This document shows, piece after piece, positions 1 to 9,914 of a DNA stretch of 37,530 bases. The stretch is taken from NCBI GenBank assembly GCA_015680685.1, contig MNCI01002923.1, forward strand, positions 1,143,003-1,180,532, given 5' to 3'. Each line of letters opens with the position of its first letter. Position 1 is the stretch's first letter. The position numbers and the translations under genes were made by a program. This DNA comes from Gnetum montanum (lineage: Eukaryota > Streptophyta > Gnetopsida > Gnetales > Gnetaceae). Under the pieces are notes generated by a model. The model was given only the letters and a program-made list of their open reading frames with translations, had not been told where the DNA came from and searched no databases.

Positions 1-316
1 CAAAATTTTATTTGTTACAAGTAGGTATTATAAGGACTGCGTAGACTAGGCAGTTGAACAAAATAGGAAATTTTCAAGAACTCACAGTACTTGGCAAAGT
101 TGGTTGAATCTCTTTAAAGTAAGTCATTTGTAGTTCACACACAACGCAATTGTTACATTTTACACAACCACATGCCGCAATAGCACACACACATACTCAC
201 ATTAACTACTGATTTTATTTGGAGGTATCTGGGCCTTGGTGTTGCCAGAGACCAGCAGGCACCTAAATCCTGTTCGAGGACACTCATTGGCGGTCGCGTC
301 CCAAACGGTCGCCAAC
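1..316 (-). repeat. Segment X, copy 1 (inverted relative to copy 2)
   Basis: This stretch matches the reverse complement of 36422-36736 along its whole length, with scattered substitutions. The match runs off the left edge of the window. On the minus strand its inner end reads TTGGCGACCGTTTGGGAC, which resembles the TGGCGAC-type primer-binding sites that follow the 5' LTR in some plant Ty3/gypsy elements. At 317 it is joined abruptly to the 3' part of a gag gene from another element. It is probably the leader or 5' internal region of an unrelated LTR element. I see no convincing protein in it. The repeat relation is certain; its identity is not. Confidence 0.75.
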
Positions 317-491
317 AGAAACTACATCTTACAAATTTCCCCACTATGCTTACTATAATTAAGTGTGTCAGCCCCAATAGGGTAAGTATGACCAAGTTTC
401 AATATTTTCAACATGTAAGGATTCTCATCTTTCATTTATTAGTCCTTTCCATGCTCAACCATTTAGTTATGGAGGATATCCCCCATTTTAA
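317..491 (+). pseudogene. gag 3' fragment of element L
   Basis: It aligns with the last part of the gag remnant of element R (minus strand, about 25470-25308). Both end in a Tyr/Pro/Gln-rich tail followed by a stop; here two stops lie in tandem (489-494), where R has one preceded by a Gln codon. A Gag protein would have formed the cytoplasmic virus-like particle. Only about 55 codons remain, with an in-frame TAG, so it cannot be functional. The left end is cut by segment X at about 317-326. Confidence 0.65.
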
Positions 492-2399
492 TAATAAGTA
501 GGATTAATAAACATTTTTCATTTTCTTTAATTTTACAATTTTTTTTCTTCTATTTTTTCATTTTTCAATTTCTTGTTTTACCTTTTTATCTTTTTATATT
601 TTTATAAGTAATCTCATTTATGAATAAAACACTCATGTGGCTTTTTGGTTGAGGTGTGTTCTATGTTTTCGAGTCTCGAGTGATCAATTCTTTGGACAGT
701 GAACCTATGACACCCACTCATCCATTCTACAAATAAGAGGTTTTGTTTGAGGGTACAGTGATATTCATAACATTCGTAAAACTTAAAATTAATTTTGTGT
801 TCATTGTACTCAGAATGAAGAAATATGGAACAAGAGGGAATGATTAGGGTGTGACATCAAGGGGACTTGCGGATTCTCTTTGGTGACATCTGTGAGAGTT
901 ATCATGCAACATGGTTGTACTAAGATCCTTGTAGATCTAATGTAAAATGGAAGTAAGAGTAATCAAAAGGCACTTAAAAATCCAATGTTGTTCTAGGGAG
1001 TTCCACTGGAAAGACATGCATCCATGCCTGAAGGTTGGCGGCTTCTCTGGATTCAGCAATCAAAAAAAAAAGAAAAAAACAACACAAAGAAAGTGCCACA
1101 AAACAAAAATCACTCCTCCCTTGAATAAAATGCCAAGTGATCATATGCCTTGTTGTTATGGTACTCTCATAGTCACTCATCATGAGATGACATAATGCAA
1201 TGTCATTGATTAGAGGAATGGACTTGGTCTTGATCTTGGAACGATGGGTTAATGACAAATTAATCATGCTTTACATGCAAGATTCATTGTGCCCTGGGTC
1301 AGTTACCTCATGTCCCAATCCCTACAATCCCTTCTATAGTCAATCTCATCTCACTGTTCATGTAATTGTAAATCGTGTCTTGTGTAGCATAGAATTTCTA
1401 CCTCATTCCAATGATACTTACATGTGTGTGTTTTGTGGAACTAGTGTGGATTACATTTAACCCTTCTAGTACCCATGAACACTTTTAAGTGTGGTTACGC
1501 AAGGGCATTATAGGTTGGAACCTGCTTTGGGTAGGACCCACTTGCATAATTTTTTTTTAATTTTCACTTATAACACATCTCACACACACCATCTATTTCC
1601 CTCAATGTATTTTCAATGACATTCCTTCCCTTATTATTATCCCTCCAAACTCCAATGTTCCTATGAACCATCACATGGCCTTTTTCTCTCCTTTACCACC
1701 CGAGGGCCTTATTGATCAATTTCACCCACACATAATTATTCATGCCTTTAGAACTAGCTAAATTACCCTAGAACCCTTTAACACTTACCCACATGTCCTT
1801 AATTTACATTTTTAATTTAAAAAAAATATTTAAAAATTTGGTATATTGTGTTGTACCTTAAATATTGATAGGCTGCAATATCACGTATGCAATATCACGT
1901 ACATGATATCACATCGCATACACCTATATATACGTGACTCCCCCCACATCACTTACCATCATTTTCAACTATTCACATGAGGGAGTTTTTAAAATTTCTC
2001 TCTACGACTTGCGATTGCACATCCCTTGCTTTCATACCTATATCTTGCTCGTTGGTCCTCCGATTTTCATTTTGTCTAAACATACTTGAACCCAAAGTGT
2101 TTAGCTTAGTCGTGGGGCATACCAAATAGTGCATAACTTTTTTGAAATTTTTCATCACCTAAAGGACATTATCAAGGGTAATTAGTTATAACATTAATGA
2201 TAAATGTGCCGAAAATAATTTCATCCCCTTAGGTATACCAGGAAACTAAATTTGGAAACCACCTAAGTAAAAAGGACTCACTATTATGATCTTTCAGGAA
2301 ACATCACACAGAGATAAAATAAATTCATTAAGGCAAGAAATAAGGTATAACTTAACTTTAGAAACAACCTTACTAATGATTGGCCCCATGCGATTGCAG
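492..2399 (+). other. Noncoding spacer of element L between gag and ORF2
   Basis: About 1.9 kb with no convincing coding frame. The short ORFs here are not kept as meaningful proteins in the homologous spacer of element R (23420-25307). The spacer itself is clearly conserved between the two copies, including an A-rich run at about 1060-1085 and the stretch at 1973-2290 leading to ORF2. Long noncoding stretches beside a 3' extra ORF are known from Athila-group elements. A GATATC-rich block with a TATA-like sequence near 1873-1932 is annotated separately. Confidence 0.6.
1873..1932 (+). promoter_or_regulatory. Candidate internal promoter: ATATCACG repeats plus TATATATA
   Basis: Three degenerate copies of an ATATCACG/GATATCAC motif lie at 1876-1915, and TATATATA follows at 1925-1932. 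The layout copies that of the LTR promoters here, where a GATATC palindrome array lies just upstream of TATAAATA (8885-8987; reverse strand 22351-22447). Element R keeps the TATATATAC core (plus-strand positions 23915-23921) but not the array. The site lies about 470 bp before the ORF2 start, so it could drive ORF2. This is an inference from position and composition only. Confidence 0.4.
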
Positions 2400-5190
2400 A
2401 TGGTTCTGAAACGTGGAAAACAGAAAGGTCCTACTCGAGGTGGGAGCAAACAACCTAGGAGAGGTGAAGGACAAGTTCCTACTAGACAGCAAGCAGAGCA
2501 AGAGGAACAATCATTTAGCATTCACCAAGAAGACCCTGCTACTGTACAATCAAGGTAGGCAAAAGGAGGAGTTGCGACAGTGCCTAAATAGGGACAACAT
2601 CTCACGTTGCCCTAGGATTATGTTCAAGCTATCCATGAAAGGTCCACATTCACTGTGGTGATTGTGGAATTAAATTTTGAATCTTTCATAGAGTTTTTTG
2701 TAGAGGTTGTTAGGGACCACCTCAAAGGATCCCCCTTATGGCCTATCCTCTCTAAAAGCGGTGCCTGGTACCTAGGGGAAATGTACCAATTTTGGCACAA
2801 TAAAGAACAAGGCACCACAATTAACATTTGTGGTGTGACAAACGATTTCTCTATTCAAGGCATTTCAGAAGTATTAAACCTTTCGAACACAAGGCCAAAG
2901 GTTGCTCAGTTGTCTACTCGTTCAAACCCTGATGCACGACAAGTTTGGTTGGAAATGGCATATGGCAAGGAGGATAAGACATTTGGAGAGTTGACAATGG
3001 AAGAGAGGATCTATTTCAAAATTGGAACTTATCACCTCTTCCCCACAAAGGGCTTAAAAATAATTTTAACATATGCAGTAAGGGGATGTGTAGTATTGAT
3101 GGGAAAGGTTAATGTTAGCCTACCTCATCTATACTTTACAGACATCCTGAGGCGGTTTGAAGAATGGAAGATAGAGAAGATGTTGTTACCTTTCCCTTGC
3201 CTTATCAGGAAATTGTGTTGACATGCTGGTATCAAAGGATACACCAATGATGTCCTTTAAAAAGCCCAAAATGCTTCATATGCTGAATTGTTGAAGCCAC
3301 TAGCCATAAGAAAATCATTGGTGAGACGCTAGGACCGAAACAAGAAAAAGAACAGATAGTAGGGCCAACTGCAACTCAACTTGTAGGACCCAGTCAACTT
3401 CCAAGTACGGGACCTAGCCAACAACAAGAAGCAGGGCCTAGCACAAGCCAAGATCAACCACTACTACTGCAAGCTTATACACTGTCAATGAGCCATCTCA
3501 GGGCCATTGCTGAGATGGTCAGTTGGGAAAGTCATGATGATACAAATCTCTTCTGCATCATCGACAATTCCATGCAGCCCATAATTTCTTTGGATCATGC
3601 AAGGGGTGTAGTATCCATCCATACAAGAGGAGGGAATAGTGCTTGGTCACAATAGATCTCAGGGAATGCTACACCTTTTCAAGTGCAATTAGAAATTGGT
3701 GAAGGGGCCACAATGGTGGTCATGTAGCACCAGGATGTAGTAGGAGCCGCAGAAGTGGTCATAGACCACATTAAAGAATCATTCAATGTCCCTATTATGC
3801 CACCGGTAGATCTTACAAGAGCATGGGATGCTTAAACTTTGGCCGAAACCTCAATGACTCCTACGGAACATGAGGATGTACTTGATCAATTGCTACAAAA
3901 AGAATAAGTAATGATGTCCCTATTTGACATCCCTTAGGATGTTATGGAAATTCAATCAAATCTCATTTCCACCAAGGAAAAGTTGGTCTTGACAGAGATG
4001 AGGGTCGAGCATGCTGAAGCAAAGGTGAAAAAATTACAAGAAAGGCTCATGGTCCTACAAGTAGCACAATGGGATCCTTCACAATTTTTTCCTATGGACC
4101 AGTTGGACACTTTCAAAACTAAGCAACTAAACAAACTACTGATGGAGAATAAGAAGGTGGCAGAAGAAAAAGAAAAGGTTGTTTTGGATGCCTTTGCAGC
4201 CAAAGCACAAACTTATGCATATACCAAGGCACTCAAGGCCTTACAAGAGGAAAACAAGCAGCTTGTTGCTGACAACCTTTAGTTGACCTCTATGGAAAAG
4301 TAAAAGAATGTTCTCAAAGAACATTTTCAGTAGTTACGAGAATAACTCATTCAGGTTAACTAGGACATGAACCATTTAGCTAGGAAAAATTGAACCCTGT
4401 TAATGGAGGAGGTACTCACCATCTGCCAAAAGATGGCTATTGAAATAAGCGTGTGGCAAAACGAGGATAAATAGCATGAAAAGCTAAAGGAGTACTTCTA
4501 AGACCAGGTGGGGATGTATAAATAGATCATTGAGAAGGAGATCCATATGGCCAAGGCCCACATCAATGCTATCAATGCTCAACACACTGACTAGTAAGCC
4601 ATATTGGACACGTATGCATTTGTCCACTAGGTAAAAGTTAAGAACAGGGACCTACAAATCCAAGACCTTACAAAATACATGGAGTTGGCAAACCTGCAGT
4701 ATGCCAACCTTGCCATGTTAATAGTAGGGCATCTGAGAACAAAGTGCGAGCAACAAGTAGCCACCACCTACATTAAATATGAAATAGAATTTTCAAAACA
4801 AAAGAAGATATTGCAAAAACTAGAGATTGCAAATTCTAAAATTGAGGTGGTTAAAGCAAGCTACCAAGGACAAAAATGTATCACAATAGACTTGGCTCAA
4901 TGGTTGTAGATTTCCAAGAATATAGAAACAAAGCTAGAGCCTACGAGGAGGAATAGCGGGTGTTTGCGGCTTGGTATGTCAAGGCAAACAAAATGTTTCC
5001 ACAACTACCCTACCCATGCGAGGTGCCAACTCCATCAAACATTGAAACATTAGCATGGACAGCATAGCATCCCCAAACTAAAGAGGAGAAACTCCAGGCC
5101 ATACTTCAATGCCATCAAGTCCCAAAATCTAGAGCACATGACAAGGGAAAGGCACCCATGGAGGAGCCACTACCACTAGGAACTACATGA
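2400..5190 (+). pseudogene. ORF2 of element L: plant-transposon-like domain plus long coiled coil (decayed)
   Basis: The start chosen is the ATG at 2400, because element R has an ATG at the matching place and both give a Lys/Arg-rich N-terminus that looks like a nuclear localisation signal. Frame 2655-3221 carries a globular part with the pattern of the domain called 'putative plant transposon protein': a VxGxxxDFSxxxIxxxLNL-like stretch, then a Leu/Pro-rich helix region. A Gly-Pro-Ser-Gln linker follows (about 3350-3470), then about 1 kb of charged coiled coil (3944-4909) and a Pro-rich tail ending at TGA 5188. Two frameshifts are visible, near 3310 and near 4900. The coiled-coil section has about 17 in-frame stops: 10 TAG, 6 TAA, 1 TGA by my count. 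Its position between spacer and 3' LTR is that of the extra 3' ORF of Athila-type elements. Its function is unknown. Confidence 0.7.
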
Positions 5191-5371
5191 TTTCCATCAA
5201 TTTTGTAGCTATAGGATTTTCTTTCACATTCTTTGTGTTTTGTCTCAATTTTTTTCTGATTCCACACTATAGCATGAACCCATTCTCACTAGTCAATAAT
5301 CCCATACCTATCCACTGTGTAATCAATGGAGCTTGTTCTCATTGTAACTCGAGGACAAGTTTTCATTTAGT

Positions 5372-5381
5372 CATGGGGGTA
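5372..5381 (+). other. Polypurine tract of element L
   Basis: A G-run (CATGGGGGTA) directly abuts the LTR start TGATGAGT. Element R has GTGGGGGTA in the same place on the minus strand. This is the expected priming site for plus-strand DNA synthesis. Confidence 0.7.
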
Positions 5382-6159
5382 TGATGAGTTATCATTTTGT
5401 TGGCCATGATCTTACAGCCTATCTCCTCATTTATAAATAAGAGTTAGATAGATCTGATAGGAATTTTTTAGAATTTCTTTTAAGTGTTAAGGTTTAAGTA
5501 GTTCTTCTCTTAACCCTTTCCTCCTAGTGCATGCCCGTAGTGTGGTGATTGTAATTGTATGACATCCTCATTCGAGTGTGATGTACTTGGATACATTCAT
5601 GACCAACAATAAAGATCTAGATTACTTCATAATTGCAACATTCACTTACCTTAATTATTTAATTTTTATTGTTATTTATTGCTTTCGTAGTTAACATCTC
5701 TTTACCCTAAACTCCTAGTAACGTGGAATGAATACAACTTGATCACGAGCATTTAAGTGTGACTACTTGGTAACCTAGTAGTGTACCTAGGATCTACGCT
5801 TGGTAATCCCAGTAGTAGTAATGCATGAGGTCCAAGATGTGTACGGTTGATTAAGGAATAGATGCTCACTGCACCTACGCTAGTTAGATTCTCTCTTAGT
5901 CTCTCCCTCTCCTAGTTTAGTTAATATTATTTTCCATTAGCCCAATTGTAGTACTAGTATAGGAATACATCATACACCCCACTCTGGACTAAACCATATG
6001 TGACAAAGCTAATACTAGTCCAAGTGGGAAGATAGTGAACTGCGACCTATGAGTAACTATCTAGATACCACAACTATCCCATCTATGGAGTTTGACCAGA
6101 TCACTCGTGAGGTGCTTGTATTCATATGGTTGAGTGTAGGGGTACCTTGCCACTCATCA
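5382..6159 (+). repeat. LTR-A: 3' LTR of element L
   Basis: It begins TGATGAGT and ends ACTCATCA, an 8-bp terminal inverted repeat with the standard TG...CA limits, and is 778 bp long. TATAAATA lies at 5432-5439 and a poly(A) signal AATAAA at 5608-5613. Both recur at matching places in the other LTRs of the window. The 3' half contains the phrase GGTTGAGTGTAGGGGTACC near its end, also shared by LTR-B and LTR-R. No matching 5' LTR of L is present in the window, so a target duplication cannot be tested. Confidence 0.88.
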
Positions 6160-8863
6160 TTTACATTTTTATATTTGTCAAAGTCAAGTTAGGAGTTAGA
6201 TTTTAAAGTTCATGAAGCTATATTTTGTTTTAAAATTTTATAGTAGTACAAAGATAAAAGTAAGAAAGAGGTTTAACATCTCTTCATGTGTTGTGTCTCC
6301 CTCTTAAAGATATAAAAGGAGATCAAGGATTCCTATTCAAACTAGATATGAAATTGGTAAATACATTACAATTATTTTTTTCATTTCAATCAATAGAAAA
6401 GGAGAAGACATCTTTGGTGCTTAAGTTCTTTAATCTTTGATCCCCTTTTTCTTATTTTTTTTATTTTACAATAATTTTATAGCATAGATCATGCTTTAGC
6501 TTTGATTTTTCATAGCATTTCATGGTTATTTCACACTTTGTTGTACATATCCACTTGTTATCTCATAATATTTCTTAGTTATATTTTTCATTTTAAATAG
6601 AACCATTAATTATATGATGTTTGATGTATGAATTTGATGTTTAAGGCAAATTCTAAGCCACTTCCATTAACATTTCACAAAATTCTAACTTCATTTCATG
6701 TTATCTTACAAAGGTTTTGAGGGATTCTTTGGATTTCCTTGATATCCTTATTTTTATTTCATAATTTCTGTTAAAGTTGATTGTATGAATTCAATTGAAG
6801 GAAAATTTTAATGTTATAAGACATTTATTTATAGTTCTAAACATCTTTGTACTAGGGTTGAAGGATTTTTTTACATTTCTTGATGTTTCTTAATCAAAGG
6901 AAAATAAACCATAAGGATTTAATAGTTAAATATGTTTGAATTAATTTTTATATTTATCTTATTTAAAGATATAAGTCACCCTTAATATTTTGTAGCTTTT
7001 TTCATGAAGGATCATGTCAATAAATGCCCATAAAATTCAAATTTAATGTTTGATATGTTTTACTTTTTATAACTATGTAATCATTGTTATCTAATCATAA
7101 CTTCCTCATCTGCTTATGGCTCACTTACAATTGTTCTCAAAAAATCTTTGCTCAAGTCATTAATCATAGTATTTTCAACTATTTTTCAACACAACTTATA
7201 GTATGTTGAAGAATTTGGTATCTACTACAACTCATAACTAGCTTGCATCAATCATCATGACTTACAACTTGTGATGAACCCATGTTAGAAATTCCAAAGA
7301 AATTTGTTTTTAATAATATTTTTAGTCCTCTCATGATATTAATCATAATTCCACTTTAATTTTTGATTTACTCATGATCTAAAAGATATCACTATCAATC
7401 TCTTCCATCTCATGTTTAGCTTTAAGTGATTAAGAACTTCCATTGCTTAGAGATTAATCTTCCTAAATCTCCCTTTTTTCCACTACATACTCTAACACTT
7501 AGTTTTTTTCATTTCATTAATCATGTAAGCCATGATTAAATAGCACTATGATACATGAAGGTCTAAGCAATACTCACAAGGACCTTCATCATCAAAGGAT
7601 GATGTCCCTTATTCTTCTTCTTCTTTAGTATGTTTTAATGAAGAGATGTTTGTCTTTTTCTTGCTATCATCTTTTTTCTTACAACCAAGAAATACAACAA
7701 CTTTTATCACAACATCCTCTTATTTATGAAATTTCACACCTAGTCTAACTTATGAGTCAGACGTTTCAAGGTATTTTTAGTTTTAACTTAGTCAAGCTCT
7801 ATAACTTCAATGTCATTGAAAGACATGGTTTTTCCTTTATTGTTCTTTGTTTTCGTTCTTCATTATAGGTAATGTTTGTGCTCATCTATAGTTTGCCTCT
7901 TCCACCACTCACATTGCATACCTAGCTATAATGATGTTCAACATTGTCTTAATTTGAATCACATATTTCTTATGTACTTAGTTCATCATGTACATGTCTA
8001 CATGCTTGTAACTCTCCTACCTAAGGGTTCTTATAATGTGCCATGATTTCAACATCAATCTGTAATCATCATATTTTACTTCATGGCCTTATTTAAATGA
8101 TCATGAGGCCCTTGCTTTCATGTGGTCATTTTCTTTTTAATATTGGTGATGTGGGCATAGGTTTAAAATTTGGCATAGCATATTCTTACCATATCTACCT
8201 ACAACTCAATTAATCTAGGATACAAATATTTGTACCAAGTTTTAGCATGCTTAGTAAAGATGTAGGGGAATAATTGCAACTTCTACCAATTGCTCACAAT
8301 CCACTACAAGTAGTAAGCATTGTCAAATACTTCTAGATAAAGTTGGAAATTGGAGAAATAGTTCAAAGTTAAAAGAATATCAAGACAAAATAAGTTAGGA
8401 TTCAATCACAAGTTAATTTTATACTTATTCTTGTCACTTGTAAGTGAATTTTAGAATGCATAATTCAACTTATAAACTTAAGCTAAAATTTAATTCACAA
8501 GTTTATCATAATTAAGAGTAAGGATTAAGTGAATTAAAAGTTGAATACAAGGGAGACATCATCCAAACTATGATTCTACCTTGTTATCTTTATTATGTAG
8601 TAGTCAAATTCAACCCACATGGATTCCAATGATGACTAGATTACCACAAATCTTGAACAATTTACAAGAAAAGCTTTTGAAGAATTAAAATTCTCAGATT
8701 GACTTGGAATTCATAAAGGAGGATGAATATCTATAACCTCCTTTATAGTGGTCGAATTTCCTTTTCATAAAGGTGAAATGAGTGTAAATTGGATTCCATA
8801 TGATTTGGGAACTCTATACAAAATTGAAATCATAGAAATATCTCTAGACATTGATTTCAATGA
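6160..8863. other. Gene-poor AT-rich sequence, nothing recognised
   Basis: I see no open frame of useful length, no LTR ends and no tRNA-like box pairs. It is unique-looking, AT-rich sequence. It is the target into which the solo LTR at 8864 inserted, because the sequence resumes after it with a 5-bp duplication. Confidence 0.5.
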
Positions 8864-9914
8864 TGATGAGACGAAATTCGCATAGGCCGCGATATCGCAT
8901 ACGCAATATCGCGGCCATCGCAATATCACGTCATCCCCTGCGATATCGCGTACGCGATATCGCGGTGCGTCGCCATATCTATAAATAAGAGGTGGCTCTC
9001 CCTTGTTTCTTCATCCTAGGTTAGAAGTAGGAAAACTCTGGCAGATTGATCACTCTAGAGATAGAATATTTTCCATGTGCCCGTAGTAGGAGTCCTAAAG
9101 TGAACAAATCTTTATTCGAGCAACATTGTACCTAAACACAAGTTGTGTACAGAAATAAAGACAAACTTCCTGAATAAACCATGTAGTGCATGGAATAGGA
9201 TTTTATTTATTTCTTTCTCTCTTACCCTTAAACTCCTAGAATGTGGAATGAGTACAACTTGATTATGAGCATCTAAGGATGTGTACGAATAGTCAAGGAA
9301 TCGGCTACTCATTGCAACACAATATGAATACGACTTGATTACGAGCATCTAGTGTGACTACTTGGTAACCCATTGGCATATCCAGGATCTGTGCTTGGTA
9401 ATCCCAGTGGTAGTCGTGCACCAAGATGTGTATGGTTAGTAAACTAATTGGTTGCACATCACACTTAGGCTAGATTAGATTCTCTCAACCCTTTCCTCCT
9501 AGTTAAGTGCCTCAATAAGACCACTTTGAGCACGTGCATTACGCATGGTGATCCTAGTGACGATTAGCGTTTGGTAGCTGCGGTTGCATCGGTTCAGGGT
9601 GTGTACAGTAAGTGGGAACGGATGCTAACGCTAGGTAATTTAGACTTAGTCATTATTTAGAATTAGTAATTATTTTATCAACCCTTCACCTCAATAGCAT
9701 AGGAGAAAAACATAAAAAAATATAAAAATCATATACCTCAGACTTACTTAACCATACACCATGACAACTACAAGTAAGTCTGGGAAGACAATGGATGGTT
9801 AACCTTAAGTGTTCCATGAGGCGTGTAGGCATTTAGTCTATGGAATTTGACCAGATCATGCATGCTATTCTCGTATTCATATGGTTGAGTGTAGGGGTAC
9901 CTCGCCACTCATCA
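8864..9914 (+). mobile_element. LTR-B: solo LTR with target site duplication AATGA
   Basis: A 1051-bp LTR starts TGATGAGA and ends ACTCATCA. AATGA stands on both sides (8859-8863 and 9915-9919), the 5-bp duplication expected of Ty3/gypsy integration. No internal region follows, so this is a solo LTR left after recombination between the two LTRs of a full element. It has a GATATC palindrome array (8885-8965), TATAAATA (8980-8987) and an AATAAA near 9150. It aligns with LTR-A and LTR-R over much of its length but keeps far more CpG dinucleotides in the array, which suggests a younger insertion. Confidence 0.92.
8885..8987 (+). promoter_or_regulatory. LTR-B promoter: CGATATCG palindrome array and TATA box
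   Basis: Five copies of GATATCG or ATATCGC/ATATCAC lie within about 80 bp, two of them in the perfect palindrome CGCGATATCGCG or close to it. TATAAATA follows at 8980. The same module, more decayed, lies in LTR-R (22351-22447, minus strand). The array is probably a binding region for a host factor or a methylation target upstream of the retroelement start site. That role is inferred. Confidence 0.6.

Larger units (their letters stand above)
317..6159 (+). mobile_element. Element L: 5'-truncated, pol-less Ty3/gypsy (Athila-like) retrotransposon
   Basis: The order is gag 3' end (317-491), noncoding spacer (492-2399), ORF2 (2400-5190), polypurine tract (5372-5381) and LTR (5382-6159). Element R (21627-27470, opposite strand) has the same order, and both the spacer and ORF2 align between them, so the arrangement is ancestral and not a local rearrangement. 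No protease, reverse transcriptase or integrase lies between gag and ORF2 in either copy. L is therefore a non-autonomous element that would have needed enzymes from a relative. The 5' LTR and most of gag are missing; the left end is a breakpoint against segment X. The family assignment rests on LTR ends, gag type and the tRNA-Asp primer site seen in relatives. Confidence 0.8.

Noticed and set aside
947-1460. Frames at 947-1195, 974-1267 and 1200-1460 as possible small genes
   Set aside because: They fall in the noncoding spacer of element L. The inverted copy in element R breaks or changes them, and no domain is recognisable.
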